A DNA stretch of 64,000 bases, taken from assembly GCF_013409995.1 (NCBI RefSeq), contig NZ_JACCBX010000001.1, positions 494,932 to 558,931 of the forward strand, written 5' to 3'. The stretch is from Neobacillus driksii. Lineage in GTDB: Bacteria; Bacillota; Bacilli; Bacillales; Cytobacillaceae. The translations under genes and the position numbers were made by a program. Positions 17,362-25,435 of this stretch are shown here, one piece after another; positions within the stretch are counted from its first letter, which is position 1, and every line of letters starts with the position of its first letter. Below the pieces are notes generated by a model. It saw only the letters and a program-made list of their open reading frames with translations. It had not been told where the DNA came from and did no database searches.

Positions 17362-17398
17362 AAAAAAGCGGAAGCGCCTAAGCTGAAGCTAGACAAAA
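17362..17398 (+). repeat. short dispersed repeat remnant (AGCTAGACAA family)
   Basis: GCGGAAGCGCC followed by CCTAAGCTGAAGCTAGACAAA (17377-17397). The second part recurs at 35181-35200 with one base missing, and AGCTAGACAAT recurs near 62728. Related GC-rich hairpin repeats ending in GCTAGACA are scattered in many Bacillus genomes. Confidence 0.6.
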
Positions 17399-17400
17399 CG

Positions 17401-17430
17401 GCCGCTATCTCATTAGGGATAGCGGCTTTT
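17401..17430. terminator. bidirectional terminator
   Basis: GCCGCTATC (17401-17409) pairs with GATAGCGGC (17418-17426), then TTTT. It covers the stop of the minus-strand ATPase gene and closes the two-component operon. Confidence 0.8.
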
Positions 17431-18178
17431 CCTGTTTGAAGCTCATTGGATAAAACTTCTTCCATTCATTAAGAAAGGGAGAAGTGACCGAATTGGGAGA
17501 TCCTAAAACCCTTTGAGTAGGTCCATATTGCTTTACTTCACCATTCACAATAATGGCAAGGTGATTCGTTAGATAATTGATTTCCATCAAATCATGACTT
17601 ACGAAAACGGTGGTCGTTCCCGCACTATTGATAATCGCTTTAAAGTCATCCATTAATTTTATTTTGGTTGGAAAATCCAATGCCGAAAAGGGTTCATCAA
17701 GAAAAAGAATTTCTGGTTCAACAATCATGGCACGTGCGAGGTTGACCCGTTGTGCCTCACCGCCTGAAAGGAAGTGGGCATTTTTTTTCGCAAGATGGCT
17801 GATTTGAAACTGCTCCATCCAAACATTTACTTTCTCTTTGATTACTGATTTTGGTACTTTTCTTAGCTTTAAGCCAATCGCAATATTTTGATAAACGGTA
17901 CCTTCTAAAAGTAGTGATTGCTGCAAGGCAACTGAGAATTTTCTCCGCAGGTCAAGGGAGGGTATTCCATTAGCTATTTCCTGCCCGCGGTAGAGTATTT
18001 CACCACGATTTGGGCTGTCAAGCAAAGCCATTACTTTTAACAATGTACTTTTCCCTGCACCATTTGGCCCCATGATTCCAAGGAAATCACCATCTTGAAT
18101 CTGAAAATCAGGTATGGAGAGGATGTTTTTATTATGGGCTTGATAGGTAATGTTTTTAAGCTCAATCAATGGATTCAT
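17405..18178 (-). CDS. tupC: tungstate-type ABC transporter ATPase
   Basis: 257 residues. Walker A GPNGAGKST (about 36-44), signature LSGGEAQRVNLARA, Walker B ILFLDEPFSALD and a switch His in VSHD. Energises anion uptake with the upstream permease and TupA. The start overlaps the permease stop by 4 bp (ATGA). Last gene of a four-gene minus-strand operon. Confidence 0.82.
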   Translation of the reverse strand: MNPLIELKNITYQAHNKNILSIPDFQIQDGDFLGIMGPNGAGKSTLLKVMALLDSPNRGEILYRGQEIANGIPSLDLRRKFSVALQQSLLLEGTVYQNIAIGLKLRKVPKSVIKEKVNVWMEQFQISHLAKKNAHFLSGGEAQRVNLARAMIVEPEILFLDEPFSALDFPTKIKLMDDFKAIINSAGTTTVFVSHDLMEINYLTNHLAIIVNGEVKQYGPTQRVLGSPNSVTSPFLNEWKKFYPMSFKQEKPLSLMR

Positions 18179-18873
18179 GATACTCGCTTCCTTTGCTGCA
18201 GGAGTGTTAAGGCCGCCGTTATCAATAAAGCAACCGTCAATAATATGAAGGAAATCGCAAGCGCTACATCGAAATTACCCTTTGAAACTTCCATTACAAT
18301 CGAAGTGGTTAAAATTCGGGTATCCCCTTGTATATTTCCGCCTACCATCATTGCCGCACCAACCTCAGCAATTACCCGTCCAAAGCCTGCCATAATCGCA
18401 GCGACGATGGCGATTTTAGTTTGTTTTAAAAGGATTAGGATGGTTTGTATCTTGGTTGCACCCAAAGCTTTTATTTGTAAAAGCATTTTTTCACTGATTT
18501 GTTGAAAGGCGGAGCTCGTTAAACCTGTGACGATTGGTAATGAAACCAGCACTTGTGCCATAACGATTGCAGTTGGAGAATACAGCAAGTGTAAATGACC
18601 AAGTGGACCAGAGCGCCATAAAAGCATGGAAATCCATAATCCGGCAACCACAGGTGGCAGCCCCATACCGATATTGATGAATGTAAGGATGATTTTTCTG
18701 CCTTTAAATCGGGTCAGCCCAAGTAACATCCCAAGAGGCAAACCAATAAGGGAACTAATAAAGATGGCCATAAAACAAACTCTTAGAGTCAGCCAAGTGA
18801 TTTCGAGAATCTCTCGATCGCCAGTGAGAATCATCTCTATCGCTTTTCTAAAGCCATCGATAATTAGTTCCAT
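18175..18873 (-). CDS. tupB: tungstate-type ABC transporter permease
   Basis: 232 residues, about five or six membrane helices with the permease loop KALGATKIQTILILLKQTK (about 135-153). ModB/TupB class. 23 bp downstream of tupA, overlapping tupC. Starts with ATG; role follows from the neighbour TupA. Confidence 0.85.
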   Translation of the reverse strand: MELIIDGFRKAIEMILTGDREILEITWLTLRVCFMAIFISSLIGLPLGMLLGLTRFKGRKIILTFINIGMGLPPVVAGLWISMLLWRSGPLGHLHLLYSPTAIVMAQVLVSLPIVTGLTSSAFQQISEKMLLQIKALGATKIQTILILLKQTKIAIVAAIMAGFGRVIAEVGAAMMVGGNIQGDTRILTTSIVMEVSKGNFDVALAISFILLTVALLITAALTLLQQRKRVS

Positions 18874-18896
18874 ACCATTGCACCCTTTCGTTTGTC

Positions 18897-19751
18897 CTAT
18901 TCAGTGTATTTAAAGAATAATGATTGTCCGTAATCTTTCTTACCAAAGCTTTCAATAACATTCTGAGTTTCACTACTAACCATAAAATCTACAAATTTTT
19001 CTGCGTCCTTACTGTTAACCATATCGTGTTTTTCCGGATTTACCTGCATGACATGGTAAATATTCATTAAGTCTTTGCCGCCTTCAACAATGATTTGGAG
19101 ATTTGTTAAATTCTTTTCTTGTGCTAACCATGTGGCACGGTCAGTTAAAATATAACCATTCTTTTCATTAGCAATTTGTAATGAAGCACCCATGCCTTGA
19201 CCAGTTGAAATATAAGTGTCGCCAGCAGGCTGGATATTCACCGCTGTCCATATTCCTAATTCTTTTTTATGTGTACCAGAATCATCACCGCGGGTTACAA
19301 AATTGGCTTTACTATCAGAGATTGTTTTGAATGCTGCGTTAATGTCCTCGCCGTTTACACTCGCTGGGTTATCTTTGGGTCCAACTAAAATAAAATCATT
19401 GTACATGACGCGTTTACGATTAATCGCATCACCGCTTGTAACCAGTTCTTCCTCCGATTTAGGAGCATGAACTAAAAGGACATCAGCTTCACCTTTTGTG
19501 CCCATTTCTAATGCTTGTCCTGTACCAACTGCAATTGTTTTTACTTTTACATTGTTTTCTTCTTCAAAGATTGGCAGTAATACATCTAATAAGCCGCTGT
19601 CTTGTGTACTAGTAGTAGTCGCTAAAATTAAATCAGTCGGTTCTGCCTTTTTCTCTTTTTCGTCAGCTTGGTCAGTGGTGGTATTACCACAAGCTGCTAG
19701 GAAAAGGAGCATGAATACAAATAATGTAGCAAGCAAACGATTTCTTAACAT
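18897..19751 (-). CDS. tupA: tungstate-binding lipoprotein
   Basis: 284 residues. Signal peptide with lipobox FLAAC (Cys21), then a PstS/ModA-like type II binding fold with the TupA hallmark ATTTSTQDSGLL (about 45-56), GTGQALEMG and RGDDSGTHKKE. The TTTSTQDSGLL oxyanion loop distinguishes tungstate binders from molybdate binders. Its start overlaps the end of the regulator gene by 7 bp. Confidence 0.88.
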   Translation of the reverse strand: MLRNRLLATLFVFMLLFLAACGNTTTDQADEKEKKAEPTDLILATTTSTQDSGLLDVLLPIFEEENNVKVKTIAVGTGQALEMGTKGEADVLLVHAPKSEEELVTSGDAINRKRVMYNDFILVGPKDNPASVNGEDINAAFKTISDSKANFVTRGDDSGTHKKELGIWTAVNIQPAGDTYISTGQGMGASLQIANEKNGYILTDRATWLAQEKNLTNLQIIVEGGKDLMNIYHVMQVNPEKHDMVNSKDAEKFVDFMVSSETQNVIESFGKKDYGQSLFFKYTE

Positions 19752-20683
19752 CTTGTTTCCTCCAGTTTACTAGTTTGATAGATGATAGTACCTAAATCTT
19801 GAATACCATATCCTTCTAAATCGGTTAAGCTGCTTTTAAATCCAGGGGACTGAAGATAATGGATTAGATCTGTAAGTTTCTGTTTGTTTTCATTGGTAAA
19901 ACGGAACACAAGATCAAACTGTTCCTTAGCAACAGGTATGAAATCGAGTCCTAAATGGCTTGCGGCAGATTGAATTCCAAACGCCACATCTGCCATACCT
20001 CTGCTTATATATGAAGCAGTCGATAAGTGGTTCCATTCTTCCGTTGAATAACCATTTATTTCAATTGGAGTAATTCCATGCTTCGAAAGCATTGAGTCAA
20101 AAAGAAATCTAGTCCCAGCACCTTTTTGACGATTAACAAACTGAACATTTTTTTGAACCAGGTCATTAAAGTCAGAGATACCTTTTGGATTTCCCTTTGC
20201 TACGATAAAGCCTTGCTCTCTTGAGACAAATCGAACAACCGAGATAGACTCATGTACAAAGAGCTGATGAATAAAAGGTAAATTGTATTCTTGTGACGCA
20301 GGATCTAAGAGATGGATTGCTGCGATATCCGATTGACCACGGTACAGCATCATCAATCCTTCAAGGCTGCCTATGTAAGTGGGCTGGATTTGCTGCTGTA
20401 AATCTTTTGAGGTTTGTTTTACAAAATGTTCTACAAGAAAGTCATGACTGCCGGATAGCCGGATTGGTGAAGAAGCATGTGTATCCATCTGCTCAACCTG
20501 AATTTTTTTCGCAGGGGCTTTTGTACTTTCTTTATATCTTTCAATCTCTGAGTGCTCGATTCTCATTTTGTTGCCAACCTTAAATGCCTGTAATTCACCT
20601 CGCTTAATCAATTCATAAACCGTATGTTTTGAGATTTGGAATAGTTGAGCCACCTCATCAGGTGTGTAAGCCTTTCCATCCAT
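19745..20683 (-). CDS. HTH plus binding-protein-like regulator of tungstate/molybdate uptake
   Basis: 312 residues. An excisionase/MerR-type HTH (5-50, YTPDEVAQLFQISKHTVYELIKRGEL), a linker, and a periplasmic-binding-protein-like domain (about 75-300) of the COG1910 molybdate-binding type, with KGAGTRFLFDSML. The domain order suggests that the protein itself senses the anion in the cytoplasm and controls the operon. ATG start; it is the first gene of the tup operon. The 241-bp gap to azoR holds AT-rich promoter-like sequence and a palindrome. Confidence 0.85.
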   Translation of the reverse strand: MDGKAYTPDEVAQLFQISKHTVYELIKRGELQAFKVGNKMRIEHSEIERYKESTKAPAKKIQVEQMDTHASSPIRLSGSHDFLVEHFVKQTSKDLQQQIQPTYIGSLEGLMMLYRGQSDIAAIHLLDPASQEYNLPFIHQLFVHESISVVRFVSREQGFIVAKGNPKGISDFNDLVQKNVQFVNRQKGAGTRFLFDSMLSKHGITPIEINGYSTEEWNHLSTASYISRGMADVAFGIQSAASHLGLDFIPVAKEQFDLVFRFTNENKQKLTDLIHYLQSPGFKSSLTDLEGYGIQDLGTIIYQTSKLEETRC

Positions 20684-20850
20684 CCGTATGCCACCTCTCT
20701 ATCCGTAAATAAAATATATATTTCAAATATACTATGATTTGTGTGAGTTTTGTTAAGTTTCGTTAAGTTTTGTTGTGTTTTATTTAGAATTGACACGTTT
20801 TGTTAACATGAAATCGAAGTGTTCACACTAAATTCATAAACTTCACTTTT

Positions 20851-20866
20851 TGTTCATCAGTGAACA
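20851..20866. promoter_or_regulatory. palindrome, possible operator of azoR
   Basis: TGTTCATCAGTGAACA is a 6-4-6 palindrome, flanked by a second inverted pair AAACTTCA (20838-20845) and TGAAGTTT (20868-20875). It lies 59 bp upstream of the azoR start, near the likely core promoter. No known operator was matched. Confidence 0.45.
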
Positions 20867-20924
20867 ATGAAGTTTGTTGTACTATATGGATAGATAGAAA
20901 TTTATATAAAGGGATGGGGATCAG

Positions 20925-21587
20925 ATGGCAAAGCTTCTATATATTACCGTTAACCCAAAAAATGATATAAAGCTTTCGAAAGGTATGCAGCTAGGTGAGG
21001 CCTTTTTAGAAGAATTTAAACAACAAAAGCCTGATGTTGAAATAGAACATATGCATTTATACGATATGGATATCCCGCAAATTGATATGGATTTGTTATA
21101 TGCACGTGCTAAATTATCCTTCATGGGCAAGACTTTTGATGAATTAACAGAAGGTGAGCAAAAACAAATCACTGCAATGCATGCACTGGCCGACCGCTTT
21201 ATTGCAGCTGACTATTATGTGTTTGTTACTCCAATTTGGAATTTTGGATCGCCAGCTATTTTAAAAGCTTTCCTTGATAATTTATTTATCGTGAACAAAA
21301 CATTTGTTAATACACATGAAGGGGCAAAAGGGCTGCTCACAAACCGAAAGGTACTTCATATTCAAACGCGCGGTGGTATTTACTCAACGGGACCAATGGT
21401 TGAATTTGAATTCGGCGATCGTTTCCTAACAAAAGTACTCGGCTTCTTAGGAATGGAAGTTATGCCAACGGTGTTCGCTGAAGGAATGGATCACTTTCCA
21501 AAGCAAGTACCAGAAATTATGGCAAAGGCAAAAGAACAAGTCATCGAAGCCGCAAGAGAAATGGCAAAAGAAAAAGTTACAGTATAA
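20925..21587 (+). CDS. azoR: FMN-dependent NADH-azoreductase / quinone reductase
   Basis: 220 residues, flavodoxin-like fold. The N-terminal LYITVNPK phosphate loop, FVTPIWNFGSPAILKAFLDN (about 102-121) and HIQTRGGIYSTGP (about 144-156) are typical of AzoR proteins. Such enzymes reduce quinones and azo compounds and are often induced by electrophiles. ATG follows GGGATGGGGATCAG. Monocistronic. Which of the two usual Bacillus paralogues it is cannot be told. Confidence 0.9.
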   Translation: MAKLLYITVNPKNDIKLSKGMQLGEAFLEEFKQQKPDVEIEHMHLYDMDIPQIDMDLLYARAKLSFMGKTFDELTEGEQKQITAMHALADRFIAADYYVFVTPIWNFGSPAILKAFLDNLFIVNKTFVNTHEGAKGLLTNRKVLHIQTRGGIYSTGPMVEFEFGDRFLTKVLGFLGMEVMPTVFAEGMDHFPKQVPEIMAKAKEQVIEAAREMAKEKVTV

Positions 21588-21593
21588 TATAAT

Positions 21594-21893
21594 GGCTGTG
21601 TTAAAGGAGACTGTTGATTTTAGAACCTGTTGACTGGAGCGGAAGGCGCTTGATCCTCGAAAATGCTATCGCATTTTCTTCGTGCGGTGATTATTCGAGG
21701 AAGTAAATTCAAAGTCCTGCGGGATGAACGAGCTGAGTGAGACCCCGCAGGTCGGAACGACCGAGGAGGCTCACGGGCGAGCCAGCGGAAAGCATAGCGC
21801 CTCGGGACAGGCAAAGACAGCCTGTCCCTGCGGTGATTATTCTACGAAGCATTCCTTAGTGGAGCGCAAGTCAACAGCCAATTTAACACAGCC
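21594..21893 (+). repeat. 300-bp dispersed palindromic repeat, copy 1
   Basis: Outer inverted ends GGCTGTGTTAAA (21594-21605) and TTTAACACAGCC (21882-21893), inner ends with TGTTGA and TCAACA. GC-rich interior with hairpins (GAAAATGC-TATC-GCATTTTC at 21659-21678 and GGGACAGGC paired with GCCTGTCCC near 21804-21828). Shares modules with copies at 22818-23014 and 56864-57104. Contains no plausible gene. Confidence 0.85.
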
Positions 21894-21900
21894 AATAAAA

Positions 21901-21933
21901 AAATGCGACTCGAATATCGAGCCGCATTTTTTT
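21901..21933. terminator. bidirectional terminator between azoR and uppP
   Basis: AAATGCGACTCGA (21901-21913) pairs with 21917-21929 with one mismatch, A and T tracts on either side. Confidence 0.85.
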
Positions 21934-21936
21934 ACG

Positions 21937-22719
21937 TTAGAACTTTCCTGTAAATTGAAAAAATAACACCGCAAAACCTAGAACCCAGACATAAATAGCG
22001 AACGGTTTTAAAGAATGTTTCTTTAAAAATCCAATCATCCACTTCACTGCAACATATCCGAATAATGCAGAAGAGGCAATACCAACAATTAACGCAGATA
22101 GAGAGATTTCCTCACCTGCACCTCCGAATAAATCCAATGATTGCAGCACAACAGCCCCCGCAATAGCAGGTGTAGATAGGAGAAAAGAAAAGTATGCTGC
22201 CGTTTCGCGATCTAGCTTCCTCCATAATGCAGCCACAATCGTGAAACCTGAGCGTGAAATAGCCGGGAAAATAGCCGCTGCCTGAAAGGAGCCAATGATT
22301 AGGGCATCGGTATAACTAATATCATCCATTTTCTTATAGCCATTTTTTGCGGAATCAGCAATCCACAGAAATAATCCAGTGACTAAAAATTCCCAGCCAA
22401 TCGTAACTCCGGTCTTCGATATTTCCTCAAAATAGTCTTTAAAAAGCAAACCAATCACGACAGCTGGAATGGTTCCGACGATTAACAGAAAGGTGAGTTT
22501 GCTAAACGGATTTTTAATAATCTTAACAAACTCGTCCTTATAGAAGATAAAAACGGCGAGCAGGGTACCGACATGAAGCATGGTATCAAGTAATAAACCA
22601 GCTTCTTGTAAACCAAATAAATTCCTTCCTAAATATAAATGTCCTGTAGAGCTAATGGGTAAAAATTCAGTTAATCCTTGAATAATTCCTAATATGAGTG
22701 CTTCTAATTTGCTTAACAT
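21937..22719 (-). CDS. uppP: undecaprenyl-diphosphatase (BacA/UppP family)
   Basis: 260 residues, about eight membrane helices. GLTEFLPISSTGHL (about 12-25) and FPAISRSGFTI are the two active-site motifs, the second deviating from the usual PGxSRSGAT by Ala-Ile. Recycles the undecaprenyl carrier of cell-wall synthesis and can confer bacitracin tolerance. ATG at 22719 chosen behind AGAGAGG; an upstream in-frame start lacks a site. Repeat copies flank the gene on both sides. Confidence 0.9.
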   Translation of the reverse strand: MLSKLEALILGIIQGLTEFLPISSTGHLYLGRNLFGLQEAGLLLDTMLHVGTLLAVFIFYKDEFVKIIKNPFSKLTFLLIVGTIPAVVIGLLFKDYFEEISKTGVTIGWEFLVTGLFLWIADSAKNGYKKMDDISYTDALIIGSFQAAAIFPAISRSGFTIVAALWRKLDRETAAYFSFLLSTPAIAGAVVLQSLDLFGGAGEEISLSALIVGIASSALFGYVAVKWMIGFLKKHSLKPFAIYVWVLGFAVLFFQFTGKF

Positions 22720-22817
22720 ATTTAACCTCTCTTTCTGCACCATAAGAGCATGTACATAGTAAAGATATGCACGTTACTCAGCAAATAAGCAAGAAATTTT
22801 TTCCGTTTTAAACTTGT

Positions 22818-23014
22818 CTGTTGATTTCCGCTCCAGGCACTTCGCTTTCCGCGGGCGGTCCGGGGAGCCTCCTCGACGCTTATAGCGTCTGTGGGGTCTC
22901 CCCAGCCCCGTCCTCCCGCAGGACTTTGAATTTGCTTCCTTGAATCCGCCCACGCACGAAGAAAATGCGATTGCATTTTCGAGGAGTCTACGTGCCTTCC
23001 GCTCCAATCAACAG
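22818..23014 (-). repeat. 197-bp dispersed palindromic repeat, copy 2
   Basis: Ends CTGTTGATTTCCGCTCC (22818-22834) and CCGCTCCAATCAACAG (22999-23014) are inverted. On the minus strand the interior shares CCTCGAAAATGC-ATCGCATTTTC, CAAAGTCCTGCGGGA and GAGGAGGCTC with copy 1. The outer GTGTTAAA ends are missing. Lies in the divergent gap between uppP and the next gene. Confidence 0.85.
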
Positions 23015-23140
23015 AGTGCAAATATTAGGAATTTGCTTATATTAAGCCAAATTTTTATATATTACCAAGGCAAAAATAGTGCAAAAGGGGTGAAATCTCC
23101 CATAAAATAGAAGTAAGTATTTTGGAGAGGAGCTGCACTT

Positions 23141-23920
23141 TTGAAAAATCACCATCTACATTTCAATACATCTATCGGAGTGAAGAAACCAGAAAGTATC
23201 AGAAATAAACAGCAACCGTGCCCTTTTTGTGCGCGGGAAGAGTTGATCGATCTCATTGAAGTGGATGGACCAATTATACTTTTGAAAAATAAATATCCTG
23301 TTCTAGAAAATGCCTACCAAACGGTTTTGATTGAAACAGATGATTGTCATGGTGAATTATCTACCTATGAGCTTCCCTTTCTCCATCGACTCTTACAGTT
23401 TGCGATAAGAAATTGGCTTGATTTAGATAAAACCGGAAATTATGAATCGGTCATTTTTTTCAAAAATCATGGCCCGTTGTCCGGGGGGACCATCGCGCAT
23501 CCTCATATGCAAATCATTGGCCTACATGATATTAACTATAAGGAAAACATATCTGAAGAAGTGTTTGAGGGGATTACGATAGAAGAAAAAGACGGGGTCA
23601 CATTGACTTTGTCGACAAAACCGAAGGTAGGCTTTTATGAATTTAATATTGATATGGATGACTCTAGTTATAATGAAACCTTTGGAGTTTATCTTCAAAA
23701 TGCAGTACATTATATTCTTAACAACTTTCCATTTAAAGCAAGCAGTTACAATCTTTTCTTTCACCATTATAATAGAAGAATATACGTGAAAATTGTTCCC
23801 CGATTCGTAACTACTCCACTTTATATCGGCTATGGGATTCCCCAGGTGCCGAATAATTTACATTGGATGGTCGATGATATTAAAAGTAAATATTTTACAA
23901 AAGGAAGCCGCCAAATCTAG
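23141..23920 (+). CDS. DUF4931 protein, HIT/GalT-like
   Basis: 259 residues. CPFCARE (about 27-33) resembles a zinc knuckle of galactose-1-phosphate uridylyltransferases, and GGTIAHPHMQIIG (about 115-127) holds the HxH of a nucleotidyl-transfer active site. DUF4931-type relatives are annotated as GalT-like, but the substrate is unknown. TTG start 8 nt after AGGAG. Monocistronic, with a terminator starting in its last codons. Confidence 0.7.
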   Translation: MKNHHLHFNTSIGVKKPESIRNKQQPCPFCAREELIDLIEVDGPIILLKNKYPVLENAYQTVLIETDDCHGELSTYELPFLHRLLQFAIRNWLDLDKTGNYESVIFFKNHGPLSGGTIAHPHMQIIGLHDINYKENISEEVFEGITIEEKDGVTLTLSTKPKVGFYEFNIDMDDSSYNETFGVYLQNAVHYILNNFPFKASSYNLFFHHYNRRIYVKIVPRFVTTPLYIGYGIPQVPNNLHWMVDDIKSKYFTKGSRQI

Positions 23921-23936
23921 AAGCTTCCTTTTCCTT
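23901..23936 (+). terminator. Rho-independent terminator
   Basis: AAGGAAGC (23901-23908) pairs with GCTTCCTT (23923-23930), then a T-rich tail. Confidence 0.75.
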
Positions 23937-24047
23937 TTGTAGTAATTTAACCCATTCACACTTTAAACGTTGTACTTTTTCGATTAAAAAAATATAATGA
24001 GATAATGTACAAGTTCCTTTTTGAAGCTTTGTTATAAAGGAGTGTGA

Positions 24048-25220
24048 ATGATGACATCATCTAAAAATACAACTTCAAAACTTGATTATAGTCTTGTTTT
24101 TATTTTACTTTTATTATTTTTGGCCAGCTGCTTATCGATTTATAGTGCGCAGGCAAGTGGTCAATATGACAGTAACTTCCTTATAAAGCAAATCATCTTT
24201 TATGGAATTGGCTGCGGAATTATTGCTGCCGTCATTAGGCTCGACTCCGACCAATTAAAAAAGTTGGCGTGGTATGCTTACGGTGTAGGAATAATGTTGC
24301 TGGTTTTTTTAATCATAGCGCCAGAAAGCATTGCACCTGTAATCAATGGGGCAAAAAACTGGTTTAAGGTACCTGGAATTGGGTCACTTCAGCCGTCAGA
24401 GTTTGTCAAAATCTTTATTATCGTAGCCCTAGCAAAAGTAATTGAGGATCATCACCAAAAGAATCCAGTTAAAACAATCTCCTCTGACTTTTGGCTATTA
24501 ATAAAACTCGGAATGGTCACGATGGTTCCATTAATCCTAATTATTAAGCAAGATTTAGGAACTTCGCTCGTATTTATCGCTATTCTATTAGGGATGATTT
24601 TTATTTCCGGCATTACATGGAAATTACTAGTTCCAATCTTTTCAGTTGGAACGGCACTTATTTCAGTTATTTTTTATTTTGTATTGTTGAAGCCAGAGGT
24701 TCTTGAAAAATATTTAGGTGTGAAACAGTATCAATTCAGTCGGATCTACTCTTGGCTGGATCCTTATAATTTTCAAAGCTCAGCAGGGTACCAGCTGACA
24801 CGGTCACTCTTAGCTATCGGCTCAGGGCAAACGGGTGGTAAAGGTTACGGGAATAGAGAAGTATATTTACCTGAAAGCCATACCGATTTTATCTTTAGTG
24901 TCGTCGGCGAAGAGTATGGTTTTATTGGTGCGAGTGTGCTCGTAAGTTTATTTTTCTTGTTGATTTATCATATTACCAAGGTTGGTATGGAGACGAAGAA
25001 CAATTTTTATACGTATATTTGCGTGGGAGTTATCAGTATGATTACTTTCCATGTATTCCAAAATATCGGGATGACAATTGGAGTGCTGCCGATAACGGGT
25101 ATTCCATTACCGTTTATCAGCTATGGAGGAAGTTCATTAATGGGGAATATGCTTGGGCTGGGATTAATCTTCTCAATCAGATACCATTATAAAAAATACA
25201 TGTTTTCAACAACGGATTAA
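24048..25220 (+). CDS. rodA: RodA rod-shape glycosyltransferase (SEDS family)
   Basis: 390 residues, about ten membrane helices. SEDS motifs: NGAKNWFKVPGIGSLQPSEF (about 104-123), RSLLAIGSGQTGGKGYG, PESHTDFIFSVVGEEYGF (about 274-291) and GIPLPFISYGGSS. Polymerises peptidoglycan for elongation with a class B penicillin-binding protein. RodA rather than FtsW or SpoVE is favoured by NGAKNW and monocistronic placement. Two ATG codons (24048, 24051) follow AAAGGAGTG; either may be used. Confidence 0.88.
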   Translation: MMTSSKNTTSKLDYSLVFILLLLFLASCLSIYSAQASGQYDSNFLIKQIIFYGIGCGIIAAVIRLDSDQLKKLAWYAYGVGIMLLVFLIIAPESIAPVINGAKNWFKVPGIGSLQPSEFVKIFIIVALAKVIEDHHQKNPVKTISSDFWLLIKLGMVTMVPLILIIKQDLGTSLVFIAILLGMIFISGITWKLLVPIFSVGTALISVIFYFVLLKPEVLEKYLGVKQYQFSRIYSWLDPYNFQSSAGYQLTRSLLAIGSGQTGGKGYGNREVYLPESHTDFIFSVVGEEYGFIGASVLVSLFFLLIYHITKVGMETKNNFYTYICVGVISMITFHVFQNIGMTIGVLPITGIPLPFISYGGSSLMGNMLGLGLIFSIRYHYKKYMFSTTD

Positions 25221-25370
25221 CAAAGATGGCAGCGCACCGTTTATCAATCAAGCTGACTTCATGTTGAAAATGAATAAATGAATCGTAATTTGCTGCAATG
25301 TAGCAACGGTTTGATATTCACCTTCGCTATCAATATATAAAGTTCTTGTTCACTGCAACAACATAAGGAT

Positions 25371-25407
25371 AAAAAAGAACGAGGTCATGGCAGCCTCGTT
25401 CTTTTTT
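25371..25407. terminator. bidirectional terminator between rodA and the siderophore-binding gene
   Basis: AAAAAAGAACGAGG (25371-25384) pairs perfectly with 25394-25407. The 150 bp between rodA and this hairpin hold no supported feature. Confidence 0.9.
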
Positions 25408-25435
25408 CATTCTATTTTATTGGAGTAGTATTCTT

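Noticed and set aside
21620..21966. Open frames inside repeat copy 1
   Set aside because: They follow GC-rich palindromes of the repeat, differ between copies and lack starts.
22722..23021. Open frames inside repeat copy 2
   Set aside because: Same reason; the translated sequence is low-complexity Arg/Ser/Gly-rich from palindromic DNA.
25221..25370. Minus-strand frame reading RTLYIDSEGEYQTVATLQQ, considered as gene remnant
   Set aside because: No start, stops close on both sides, and the match to any family is not recognised.
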